A DNA stretch of 64,000 nt from NCBI RefSeq assembly GCF_030384665.1, contig NC_083677.1:1237501-1301500 (forward strand), read 5' to 3'. A program made the position numbers and the translations under genes. The DNA comes from Lodderomyces elongisporus. Its lineage: Eukaryota > Ascomycota > Pichiomycetes > Serinales > Debaryomycetaceae. Below the pieces are notes generated by a model. It was not told the origin of the DNA and searched no databases. It saw nothing but the letters and a program-made list of their open reading frames with translations. Of the stretch, positions 44,303 through 55,064 are shown piece after piece. The number at the start of each line of letters is the position of its first letter. The first letter of the stretch is position 1.

Positions 44303-45679
44303 CGGAACGGCGACGGCAGAGCTATGCTAAAGTTTACGAAGGTTTCTTGCAAATGCTGAATTGCCAAACTTATAAATTGTTGAATTTTTATGGTATCAAA
44401 ACGGAATAATGCGTTGGTGAATGAAGGTGCAGTGAATGAAATAGATTGAGTTGGATAATTTTTGGATACCGAGAGCTTATTGTACGGAGATAGGCTTTAT
44501 GAAAGAAGTACCGCCTGAGGCATATTTTTAGTACTTTACCTCAAAACTTTAATACCACAAAAAAAAAAAAAATGGGAGGTATGCACCAAAGTAGCAGTTT
44601 TTCTTGGACTGCTGTTTACATGAAAGATGGTGTTGAGCAAAAGGGAGTGGTTTTGACGATGACACATACACTAACGTTGTTGTTATTGTTTTTACTATTA
44701 ATGTTAATGTTGACAAAGATAAAAGTATGGATGATGTCATTCCAGAAAATACGACCCTTCTGAATCACGTGATACAGTTGTTTGTCGTAGTGTTTATACT
44801 CACTCTCACTTTTACATATTTATCACATATATTACACGTACGACATGTACCACACTGACCACACTTACCATACTTACCATATATACCATACTTACCATAC
44901 TTGCCACACAGAGTGAAAATGTGGCTAATGAGGTATCTATTGCTTAAAACCTACTTGAAAAGACAGCTTAAAGTATATATGAAATCCTTGCCATTAGTAT
45001 TTAGAATGGATGGTACAACACATGTACTATGTAAGGAATGCGCGTAATCTTAGTCAGCAGTTAGACAGCAATAACATTTGGTAGCAATTATACGAACAAT
45101 AATAATTTTTGTTCCTCACTTCTACTAATCACTGACTAATCTTAACTACTGGTGCTTCTAAATGACTAGTAGAGATAAGATAAGGAGAGTAAAGGTAAGA
45201 CTAAGACTAAGGGCAAGAGAAAGAGTAAGACTAAGACTAAGAGAAAAATTATAGATGCGCGGGAGTAGGAGTCATATAAACAATTATATTTATAAATACA
45301 ACTATCTCACTACAACCACTATACAACAATCTTATAACCAAATAGCCTTCCAGACTAATTAGCCAATCAAGTAGCAACGCCACTCACACCCACCATTTTC
45401 AGATATTATCCTACTTCTTCCTGCACCTTCCTACACTTTTCTACTTTGCTAATACGACTACAATATAGATTAATCAACTAAAGCTACTCACGCGGACTGC
45501 TTTTGCCACAGCATAAAAGTTTTTATTCTACATTTAACTCCAAGTTCTCCACCATAACGACTAAAACTACTATTATCAGTTATATAAAAAGGCAACAGCA
45601 GTAGCACGAAAGACAGAAACAACGGTGTCATACTATAGAGACTATAACACTTTAAAACCAAGGCGTACTACTATCCACA
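44303..45679. promoter_or_regulatory. HSV2-ATG1 divergent promoter region
   Basis: This is a 1.4-kb region between two autophagy genes. A perfect palindromic TCACGTGA is at 44765-44772. TACCATACT-type repeats occur at about 44865-44900 and GACTAA repeats at about 45198-45242. No ORF in it is convincing. Confidence 0.5.
44765..44772. promoter_or_regulatory. Palindromic TCACGTGA (bHLH site) in the HSV2/ATG1 promoter
   Basis: An eight-base perfect palindrome of the Cbf1/Pho4/TFEB-like E-box class. It lies about 460 bp from the HSV2 start and 910 bp from the ATG1 start. The factor that binds is not known. Confidence 0.5.
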
Positions 45680-48600
45680 ATGTCAACCGAACTGAAAGCA
45701 AACACAACTAACGCGTATGAAAGCGCCACAGCCACCACAAGTATCCCTACTAAATCTCCACATGATGAAAGGAAGAACTCAAACCATGATCAACGGATGC
45801 AATCGCAACAACAGCAGCAGCAACAACAACAACAGCAACGTCAACGGTTTATTGGTAAGTATTTAATCAGCTCAGAAATAGGTAAAGGTTCATTTGCAAC
45901 AGTCTATAAAGCCTACAAGATAAACGACAACTCTGGGGGCAACCTTCACACAAGCAGCATCAGTACTAGCACCAGCACAAGCACCAGCACAAGCTCAAGC
46001 CCCAGCATAAGCACAAATAATAACATTATTGATAATAATAGTAGTATTACCAATAGCAAATCATCTATTCCCGTTGCCATCAAGTCGGTCAATCGATCAA
46101 AACTAAAGTCTAAGAAATTGCTTGAGAATTTGGAGATTGAAATTCAAATATTGAAAACGATGAAACATCCTCATATTGTCAAGTTATTGGACTACAAACA
46201 AACTGGAACACATTTCCATCTAGTCATGGACTATTGTTCAATGGGAGATCTATCCTATTTCATTCGACGCCGGACCCAGTTGGTCAAGACACATCCAATC
46301 ATCTGTAGCTTAATTGAAAGGTACCCTTCACCTGAAGGGTCGCACGGTTTAAATGAAACTTTGGTGTTGCATTTTCTACGCCAATTATCATCGGCACTCA
46401 AATTTCTTAGAGACAAGAGTTTAGTACACAGAGATATCAAACCTCAGAACTTATTACTATGTCCTCCGGTGCATTCAAGGGATGAGTTTGTCAGGAATCA
46501 GTTTGAAGGAATGTGGGAGTTGCCAATTTTGAAAATTGCTGACTTTGGGTTTGCTAGGTTTCTCCCTTCTACATCAATGGCTGAAACCTTATGTGGAAGT
46601 CCCTTGTACATGGCTCCTGAAATATTGAGGTATGAGAAATATAATGCCAAAGCAGATTTATGGTCGGTTGGAGCAGTGTTGTATGAAATGACAGTTGGTA
46701 AACCTCCGTTCAAAGCCAATAACCACATTGAATTATTAAAAAACATTGAAAAGGCAAACGATAAGATCAAATTTCCTTCAGCGGCTCAGGTTCCAGATGC
46801 CTTGAAGCAGTTAGTTCGGTCCCTCTTAAAGTATAATCCCACTGAAAGGATTTCATTTCAGGAGTTTTTCAATGACAATTTGATTACTTGTGATTTGGAG
46901 GACACTAATAAGCCATTGGAGACATCTGAAATTGACGAAAACTTATTCATAAGCGAATATATTAGCCCAATAAAGAAATCAGAGAGATCACGGTTAATCC
47001 AACCTATGACTGCTATAAACAGCAGTGAGCCTAGAGAGGAAATGAGGATGAACAGACTATCAGGGCAAGAGCAAGAGCAAATGCAAGAGCAAATGCAAGA
47101 GCAAATGCAAGAGCAAATGCAAGAGCAAATGCAAGAGCAAGAACAAGAGCAAGAACAAGAACAAGAACAAGAACAAGAGCGCAAAGAGAATAATAAATAT
47201 GGTATAGAGTTTTCTTCAGAAGGGTTCTACCAAAAAGGAGACAACATAGTAGTTGAAGACGAGTCTGTTGAAAAGACAATGCTGCCCTCAAAGGCTGGTA
47301 ATTTCAATCGCCCAGTTTCTGAAGTACAGAATGATGAAGAGATAAAACGGCTTATTTACAAATCAAGTCCCGTTCCAGAACAACTATCTAAATCTATCAA
47401 TACTTCTTCGCCAAACATGAAGGTCCGGAGGGATGAGGTTATTGTAGAGAATGATTACGTTGTTGTTGAAAAACGAGCAGTCGAAGTCAACGCTCTAGCT
47501 GATGAACTAGCACATACTGGAAGTGGTGCAATAGCAATACATGACCCTAGATTTACTCTGTCTAACACAGCAAATACAGATAGTGGCAACAGCAACAATA
47601 GCAACAAGACCAACCTGCTTCAACAACAACATCATCATCATCATCAACAACTGCAACTGCAACTGCAACAACAGGTAAAATCAACACGTCGAACATCTCT
47701 GAGCGGAAGTCAAAGAAGGCCTAGTTTTGGCGACAGAAGAATATCTATATCTATATCGCCAACAAGTGCTTTGAGCAAGGCCATTGGTATTGCGTCGCAT
47801 AGATTATTTGGAGCAGGAAATGATTCACAGAATGTCAACAATCAAAAGATCGATAATGAAACACAAACCTTGCATACTCTGCATACTCCGCATGCCTTAC
47901 AAGCACCACAAGACAAGATCTCCGATCCAATCTCAAATCCAGAATTTGCAAATCATGCGCTTTTGCAAAGACTATACCTTCCAACTTCAGCAACTGTCAT
48001 CAACAATAACGATTCGCTAGGTCTCCAGGGCTCGAACTATTCCTCCTATGCTTCATCTTCTTTGGAGCCATCGAACAAGGAAGAAGTGGTTTTATTCAAA
48101 TTGGAGACACTTGCAACCAAGGCGCATGCAATCTACTTATTTGCAGATGTCAAGTTTAGCCAGTTAATACCCAGCCCACCCTCTTGGGATGAGATAAACA
48201 GAGATGCTGATGGGGAATCGCTTCCTCCGAGGATCATCAAATCCATAAGTGAAGAAGGTATGGCACTCTACATGAAATCTTTATCACTTTTAGCCAAAGG
48301 TATGTCCGTTGCTAGTGATTGGTGGTACGAACAATTTGGAGGAAGTGGTGCTTCGGCTCAATCTCGAACCAATGCTGATCTAGTATTGTCGCGTAAAATC
48401 AATCAGTTGGTCCAATGGATCCGAGAAAAGTTTAATGAATGCTTAGAAAAGGCCGAATACGTAAAGCTAAGATTCCAAGAGGCTCAGTCCATTCTATCCG
48501 CTACCGACAATGACTACTATCGGGATCATTTGGATACTCCACAAGTAGTAGCAGAAAAATTGATCTTTGATAGAGCATTGGAAATGTCAAGAAATGCAGC

Positions 48601-48817
48601 AGTTAACGAGTTGGTGAAGGAGGACTTGAAAGGTTGTGAATTGGCTTATAGTACTGCCATTTGGATGTTGGAGGCTCTACTTGATGAGGAAGAAGATCCC
48701 GATACAAATAGCACCATTCGCAGGCTTGATGAAGATGATCGACAAATGGTGGAGAGATTCATCATCAGTATTGGAAATAGATTGTCAGTATTAAAGAGAA
48801 AACTCGACCTACTTTAA
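45680..48817 (+). CDS. ATG1: ATG1, autophagy-initiating Ser/Thr kinase
   Basis: This encodes 1045 residues. Atg1 with Atg13/Atg17 launches autophagosome formation. The kinase domain begins FIGKYLISSEIGKGSFATVYKAYK (about 57-80); Lys135 is in VAIKSV, the catalytic loop VHRDIKPQN has D252, the DFG Asp is D288, and the activation segment ETLCGSPLYMAPE is intact. A roughly 50-residue Ser/Thr/Asn insertion (about 82-130) splits the N-lobe between the Gly loop and the Lys. The middle is disordered with a Gln/Glu/Met tract (about 458-495). The C-terminal domain (about 800-1045) carries the tandem MIT-like helices that bind Atg13. CTG codons sit within the Q-rich QLQLQL run near 655. Confidence 0.96.
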   Translation: MSTELKANTTNAYESATATTSIPTKSPHDERKNSNHDQRMQSQQQQQQQQQQQRQRFIGKYLISSEIGKGSFATVYKAYKINDNSGGNLHTSSISTSTSTSTSTSSSPSISTNNNIIDNNSSITNSKSSIPVAIKSVNRSKLKSKKLLENLEIEIQILKTMKHPHIVKLLDYKQTGTHFHLVMDYCSMGDLSYFIRRRTQLVKTHPIICSLIERYPSPEGSHGLNETLVLHFLRQLSSALKFLRDKSLVHRDIKPQNLLLCPPVHSRDEFVRNQFEGMWELPILKIADFGFARFLPSTSMAETLCGSPLYMAPEILRYEKYNAKADLWSVGAVLYEMTVGKPPFKANNHIELLKNIEKANDKIKFPSAAQVPDALKQLVRSLLKYNPTERISFQEFFNDNLITCDLEDTNKPLETSEIDENLFISEYISPIKKSERSRLIQPMTAINSSEPREEMRMNRLSGQEQEQMQEQMQEQMQEQMQEQMQEQEQEQEQEQEQEQERKENNKYGIEFSSEGFYQKGDNIVVEDESVEKTMLPSKAGNFNRPVSEVQNDEEIKRLIYKSSPVPEQLSKSINTSSPNMKVRRDEVIVENDYVVVEKRAVEVNALADELAHTGSGAIAIHDPRFTLSNTANTDSGNSNNSNKTNLLQQQHHHHHQQLQLQLQQQVKSTRRTSLSGSQRRPSFGDRRISISISPTSALSKAIGIASHRLFGAGNDSQNVNNQKIDNETQTLHTLHTPHALQAPQDKISDPISNPEFANHALLQRLYLPTSATVINNNDSLGLQGSNYSSYASSSLEPSNKEEVVLFKLETLATKAHAIYLFADVKFSQLIPSPPSWDEINRDADGESLPPRIIKSISEEGMALYMKSLSLLAKGMSVASDWWYEQFGGSGASAQSRTNADLVLSRKINQLVQWIREKFNECLEKAEYVKLRFQEAQSILSATDNDYYRDHLDTPQVVAEKLIFDRALEMSRNAAVNELVKEDLKGCELAYSTAIWMLEALLDEEEDPDTNSTIRRLDEDDRQMVERFIISIGNRLSVLKRKLDLL

Positions 48818-49609
48818 GAAAAGGGAAAACAAGAGCAGCATTTTGCTGGCGAAATGTTACTTGAATTTTACACATGTACTATGTTAATTTGAATAATAAA
48901 TATTTAGTTTATTTTAGATCTCTGTTTTGTGGGTATGTAAGTATTCATTTATGAATACATATATATATATATATATATATATGCAAGTTTGTGTGTTTGT
49001 CAAGAATTTGGCTGTTTGTAATGAATTGTATCTGACTTTTAGAAAAAAGCTTTTGAACCAAGAGAAAATCAAGTTTGAAATTATATTCAGTTGGTGCAAC
49101 TCGTTTAATATACTGCAAATGATTACCCCGAAATTTAATGTTTTTTTTAATCAATGGAATTCGTAACTAACAACCAGATTTTGGATTGGACGAGTGCGTT
49201 TATACTCCTCTGCTTTATACATGTATGTCTCCATTTTTTTATTTTTTGTGAAAAAAACTGTGAAGTACTAACGTAGCCTATTTAATTTGGTTTTGCCTAT
49301 CAGTTTTGGACGCGCAACTCCTTGAGGAGTACTTTTGCGAACTGCAGCAAATATTAGCAGTCACCTCTATGAGGATATAAAGTTGCATTTCTGTAGGATA
49401 ATCTTTCCGTTGAAGTCTGCTCATCAAAAAACTCTTTGCTTACTTGAAATTTTTTTTCAGAAAGGATTAAACAAAGCGGGTTTGTAGAGTTGCATTAGTT
49501 TAAAAGAATCGGACTTCAGATTATAGATTAACAATATATTGGTATGATTTTGAAACAAAAAAAAAGATTTACTTGGAATTAAAATCTCGGCCGTGACGAT
49601 TCGCTTGGA
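48818..49609. other. ATG1 3' region to orphan ORF, 0.8 kb
   Basis: A (TA)n tract is at 48957-48982. A small palindrome, ACTCC-TTGA-GGAGT, lies near 49317-49330. No other gene is seen. Confidence 0.45.
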
Positions 49610-50098
49610 ATGTCATCTACATCGTACGAAGCTACGACTTATTACTCGTTACATGCAGTATATAGTAGCGACTTGCCATTTTTTATTACTCAAACAACCT
49701 TATCCTATTTGTTAAGCGGAGAAATCGAACTACTGCGGATGAGGGTCGACAAAATTGTACCCAGTGAGATGAATATCACATTGAGCACCGGAAGTCCATA
49801 TGGAAATGAGCGGATCAAGGAAATTGTAATTTTGTTTGATGAGTATGCGAATCATACTCGACCATTGACAGAATTGAGTTACAAATATAATTACAACTAT
49901 GCGAGTTTGCTGGAGAAGGAGATTCAGCTCGAGTTATCTAATGGAGTAATGGAAACTCTTAGCATTGAGAGCAGTTCTACAAACGAGGTCCAGAGACTTT
50001 TGGAGGAGCAGCTAGTGCTCCCCAACAAACCACAAAATAATTTGCTGTTGAGGGTTAGGGCAGCTTCACGAAGACAAGAGATGTTACGTTTGGGCTGA
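49610..50098 (+). CDS. Unknown protein, 162 aa, at the edge of the gene desert
   Basis: I do not recognise this. It is a clean, compositionally balanced ORF (MSSTSYEATTYYSLHAVYSSDL to EMLRLG) with helix-rich look, no low complexity, no signal peptide and no membrane helix. A hydrophobic patch LPFFITQTTLSYLLSGEIELL is at 26-46 and the C-terminus is basic (RVRAASRRQEM). Its amino-acid mix and continuous reading suggest a real gene. It is the last convincing gene before the 5-kb gap on the right. Part of a small multi-subunit complex would fit, but no family is assigned. Confidence 0.6.
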   Translation: MSSTSYEATTYYSLHAVYSSDLPFFITQTTLSYLLSGEIELLRMRVDKIVPSEMNITLSTGSPYGNERIKEIVILFDEYANHTRPLTELSYKYNYNYASLLEKEIQLELSNGVMETLSIESSSTNEVQRLLEEQLVLPNKPQNNLLLRVRAASRRQEMLRLG

Positions 50099-50312
50099 TG
50101 TTCAAGTGCAAAGGACAAATAAAAATTACTTTATTGTTGGTATGCTAAGCAGAAAGTGGAAGTTTTTGGTCTGTTTTTTCGTTTTTTTTTTCATTTTTCC
50201 AGCATCATCACTCCAATCTCTGGTGCTATCAGATGTGACAATTTGTTGATTGCTCTTTATTTTTTTGTGGTTAATAAGAAACAAAGATTAAATACTACAA
50301 TGGAATTGGTGT

Positions 50313-50495
50313 ATGAAAGATCAATCTTTGCAATTCCAAGTACGTGGTACCATTTCCATTCAATTACGAAATCTGTGTACATATTCCCTGAACCTAGATA
50401 TTGGCACCACGAATGTTATCAACAACAGTTTGAGGCAAGCAAAGGATATTGCAAAGGACGATCTGATAAGAAAGACCACTTACGCAAAATTTTAA
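50313..50495 (+). CDS. Possible small ORF (60 aa), doubtful
   Basis: Starting ATG AAA GAT, it reads MKDQSLQFQVRGTISIQLRN and then LNLDIGTTNVINNSLRQAKD, a plausible amphipathic helical mini-protein. It overlaps another ORF (50156-50530) in a different frame that ends LISFNLWFKKRT. The overlap could mean a frameshifted relic of one gene, or chance. No family is assigned. An upstream exon cannot be excluded, since an AG acceptor is at 50285-50286 (CAAAG) before it. Confidence 0.25.
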   Translation: MKDQSLQFQVRGTISIQLRNLCTYSLNLDIGTTNVINNSLRQAKDIAKDDLIRKTTYAKF

Positions 50496-50844
50496 TATCA
50501 TTCAATTTGTGGTTCAAGAAGCGCACATGAAAATGCCAATACATGATGAATTTACCAAAAACAAAAGGAAAGAGTCATATATATTGTATCACACGGACTG
50601 CTTCTGTTTTACACTGTGTCAAATCCAATATTGACACACACACATATATATATATATGTATATGTATGTATATACGCATTCATGTGTGTATATTTGATTG
50701 TCCCAAAGGATTCTTGCACTAGATGGCAAATACTTTTAAAGAAGTCAAGAGACAATGTCGAGTAGAAGATCTCAGATCCAGCCTCCAGATCACAACACCC
50801 TGTTCCCAGATACGAGTATTCTAGATTCTAGATCCAATGATCCC

Positions 50845-50920
50845 AGATCTCGTATCATAAAATTTCTAAATCGCTAGATTCTGAGATTCTGAGATTCACC
50901 GGTTTAAAGATACGAGATCT
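50845..50920. repeat. 12-bp perfect inverted repeat in the desert
   Basis: AGATCTCGTATC at 50845-50856 pairs with GATACGAGATCT at 50909-50920. A third related word, CAGATACGAG, is at 50807-50816. The cluster is GATC-rich (about 50765-50960). Confidence 0.9.
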
Positions 50921-51019
50921 CAAAATAAACATACAGATCTGGTAGTACAAACCCATGAGATCCAGAATCTGGGGTAACATTACACAAAACACAACGAACC
51001 CTCACCGCAGTATATAATG

Positions 51020-51084
51020 TTTGTATGGGATCTCATTTTTTAAAAACACAAAATCTATCAGATCTTTGACAGATCCCATACAAA
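51020..51084. repeat. 14-bp perfect inverted repeat in the desert
   Basis: TTTGTATGGGATCT (51020-51033) and AGATCCCATACAAA (51071-51084) are exact reverse complements separated by 37 nt. Confidence 0.95.
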
Positions 51085-51387
51085 AGACATAAACGCCAAA
51101 ACTTGATCATTGGCATTCTAAACAATCTCGCGCAGGCTTACGTCCAAAAGTATGCATAAGTTGTAGTTATAATACGTATATCTTTGAAAATGAAATGAGG
51201 TTGAGTTAATTTTTTATTGATTTCAAATAGAAAGGGCAAGTGTTGAGATAGTTGATTCGGAGAACACTAAAATTTACGGATGCACTTAAACATGACGTCT
51301 CCTTAAATTACAAGTACCACTCAAATAGAGGTACCGAATCTGGAATTTAATGTGGTCACTTGTTGCCGACCAAATGTGCTTATCCAG

Positions 51388-51410
51388 TTGAACTTCGTAG
51401 TGAAGTTCAA
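51388..51410. repeat. 9-bp stem hairpin
   Basis: TTGAACTTC, a five-base loop GTAGT, then GAAGTTCAA. Perfect pairing; it could be a short hairpin or chance. Confidence 0.85.
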
Positions 51411-54400
51411 GAAAAAAAGATTTATTGTTGTGCCAGTTATCTATTAGACTAATCAGTATGCTTTACGAATCTTCACAAACTTTCAGCGGCCCAGAAATAC
51501 CCAAACTAAAATCAAATTTTCATGCAAGATAAGCACAACGATATAATTTATTATTATATCATTTACTTGAACTAAAGTAAACAAAGCTCATTAAACAATA
51601 AAACATCTTTTGCACCACTACCTTATTAGTGATTTTAAGAGCAAATTTGCTAAACCACTGATACATTTGCTCCCCTCATACCATCCAACTTATATGCCAA
51701 TTGCATGTTGACTGCAACGTGCTTAGTCACAATTGACAAAGTCCATGAAATTTTTTGATCTCAATTAATATGTCTCACGCTGACATCTTTATTTCAAAAT
51801 GATATGGGTATTGAAAACAATTGCAAAAGCTTATTGTATTCAAAGATCCCATATCTTCCTAAGGAAAAACAACAAAATAAATGACGCTCAATGAAATGTT
51901 GAAGATTGATTACCCTCGCAATGTAACTTAACCTTGGGACTCAACCCTCAACTAGAGCAACAAAGTCGAAAGCACCGAAAACAGAGCAAAACATGCAGAG
52001 GGAAGAAGATCATTTTTGACCCTGTAAATCAAAGAACGGGATTCTTCCCAATAATTCAATCCAAGATTAAATAATTAACACCACTTATCTTTACTAATAT
52101 TTTTAAAATTCCAATACAAAATAAAGAACTCTGAACAGACAATACATGCAGCAGTAAATTAACAAGATTTCACATTTAGTAAAGAGTGTACATGGGGAAA
52201 TAATCTATTTCTTGTATTGCGTTCAATTTCCTCAAATTCAGCTTTAACAAAGACTAAATATTAAACGCAACCATACCCTTCAAAGATGAACATTCCAAAA
52301 ATGATATCAACCCTAAATTACATTAGGGGAATTAACCATATCAATAACTATGACTAAGTACAAGGCTAAGTACGAATCGACAGCTAAATTTGAATTAGAG
52401 ATAATACAAAACATTCGCATGACAAACAAAACTATATTAGCTTTTTGAAAAAATTACGGGAACAAAGCCCCAATATAAGCAATCTCTGTTAATTACATTG
52501 ATCTTGTTTGAATTATGATAAACAAAACAAATTTCACTGGAATCTTAGCCAATGCAGATATAGAAATCAATGATAAGTCGGAATTTCATAGAGAATAATT
52601 CCTCGGTTTCCACACCATCAGCAATTACTTGAGGAAACAATCTAATACAGCTCATAGCAGTAGATCTCTGATATATCATTAAAATAATACAAATTAAAGT
52701 AATAGATTTTAGATCAAAGATATTATCAACTACAAAATATTCATTTCTGTAATCTTTTTATTTGAAACTGTATTCCTGTTATGCAGCATTTAAATTTTTA
52801 ATCAAATAGGGTGTAACCGATACTTTAAAACAGTGTGCTCAATTGATGTAGGAATTGCAATTTATACACTAAAATTTCTAGGCCAGTTTGAAGCAAAAGG
52901 TAGAAAATTATAGCAACCGTTATAACTGTGGACGACAGTCAATATTTTTTTCTTGTTTTTTTCGCAAGCGACCATTACAAGTTTTTAATTTAAGTACACA
53001 GATTATGAGATCTTGATTATGTTATTTAAAAGTTAACTCGCAAAATGAATCAATTTTTATAACGTAATTAACAAGCTTGACTCAATTTAGTCTTCCATCA
53101 TCAATGAGGATCCAAAATCAGTTGTAATCTGATCTTGACCGTATGTAAAGTGCACCATATCACAGAACATTGATATCATATATTTTGTTAAAATATATCA
53201 ACTTTGAATATTTACATCAAATCGATGTACTGAGTACTCTAGTGTAAAAATTTGCAAGTTTTGTTAATGGTTACATCGCCAGACATATTGGCTCGAGTTT
53301 TGTCTTAACCTAAATGCAATTATTTTTGAGTTATTTCTTATACATTTAACATACAATTATGACATATCTTAGCGTGGATCCTCATTGCAATTTTTATATG
53401 CAAAAGAATTTCGTGGTGGATATTACTTCTCAATAGAAATGGACAACTTCCAAATTTTAATTTCATATCATATCATTTTAGAATGTACTCTGATATTGTA
53501 GTTTTAGGCTTTGGACAAGATTTCATGTTTAAGTTTCCAGTCGGAAAATCACGAGCATTTGTGATTTCGTTGTTATATTTAAAATACAACAGGCTCTCAA
53601 TAACGTATATTACTTGTAAGCCATTCTGCTCACGCTATTACATGCTTATTTTATTAAGAAGTGAACGAGATCTTAGGGAGCTCATTAAGGTTTTGGGCCG
53701 TTAATATTTTGATTTTTATGAGAAAATTAGTTAAAAACTTTTTAGTACAATAAGATTTCTCTGTCTTTTAATAAGGAGTGTTTTTTTCGCTTCAGGAGAT
53801 GTTAAATTTTGATGATCAATTTAAAAGTTTCAGCAATTTAATGCTCCAACTGTCAAAATTTTTTTTTTCGTATGAGAACATGCCCTTCTTATTGACGTGT
53901 TGCATTTGCTTTGTTGTTAACTATAATTATTTATTTTTATAGATTAGATACAGTTTGAGAAGGAGCTATATCAAGAGTGAAAATTAGTTTCATGTTTGAA
54001 GTTTTGGCAAGACTTGAGACCAGATTTTTGGATTGTGTATTTTACGGAAGGATTATATGCAATATGTTTTTTATAGTTTTTTCTAGTTGTTTCTAGTTTT
54101 TTCTCAATTATGAGCTTTTGTTTTCTAAATATTTTTTATAATTAGTCGTTTTTGTTTAGTTGTGTAATTTAGAGTTGTTTTTTTGTTTTATAAAGAAAGA
54201 TGGGAAACAAGTTTAAGAATTATTTGATTGCCGTTCTTGGTTTATACGTTAGACAGAGGCTATATTTTTAGATTGTTTGTTTCATAGTACGTACTTTTAA
54301 AGCTTGATGTAAGGATTTAGTATTGCTGAGGTGGTTTTGCTCTGTAGTCGGAAGGTTCTTTCTATCTGTTCATGCTGGTGTCATGATGTTGAGCCGGTTA

Positions 54401-55064
54401 TTTGAACAATCTTATTCGAGTGATACTTTTAGCTGGAATTTATCTTTCGATAATATTTTTTTTCGGTTGATATCTACATTGCATTTCTGTAGTTATCTTG
54501 GATTTCTTTTTTTAGTTTTGGGAAAATTTTTTGTGAAGAGTTTGTATCTTTTTTTAGGGGGGGGCGAACTGTAGGCTTTCGTAATTTTGCACATTTGAAT
54601 AGGGTTATATTGGTCTTGAACGTTTTGTTACTCTTGAATGTTTGGTTTATGGAGTCTTGGATTAAGTTAGAGGGGTGGCGTTTCAAATGTGTGTCAGATC
54701 ATTAGGGTCCATTCGTTGATCTAAAATTCCTAGGGATACACGTGTGTTTTTACAATGCTATTCGTGGTCTTTATGGGAATTACTTCCCCCTGTTGTCAGA
54801 CTGTTTTAACGATTGCAATTTAGTACTGAATGTCTACGAGACTTGCTAAATATTTATATTGACTCTTCTATACATTGTATGGCTTGAATAATTCAATAAT
54901 ATAACAGAATTTGCTGGAAACAACCTGAATTGATTGACTTTGTTTCGTCAAGATTCGATATGATTAATCGTCATTGTAAAGGAATGACTATTCGAATATT
55001 CTGTGGTAAGCAAGTTTCGGTTGGTTTTGATCTGTATCTGTAAGGCAGTAGCCGTGTTAGTTGT

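Larger units (their letters stand above)
50099..55064. other. Gene desert, 5.0 kb; candidate regional centromere
   Basis: No convincing gene lies between the orphan ORF and the PMT gene; the ORFs inside have at most 124 codons and odd compositions. The sequence is AT-rich with few simple repeats, unlike other intergenic DNA here. The + strand is A-rich and C-biased to about 52.9 kb and T-rich and G-biased from about 53.2 kb. Hand counts per 60 bases: at 52081, A26 T19 C12 G3; at 54061, T36 A11 G8 C5. Short inverted repeats occur at 50845/50909, 51020/51071 and 51388/51402. Size and gene absence match known 3-5 kb Candida-clade centromeres; no long flanking inverted repeat was seen. Confidence 0.55.

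Noticed and set aside
50099..55064. Search for long flanking inverted repeats or LTR elements around the desert
   Set aside because: None found by eye. Shared words such as TCAAATGTGTGTC at about 54685 and 60374 are too short to mean much.
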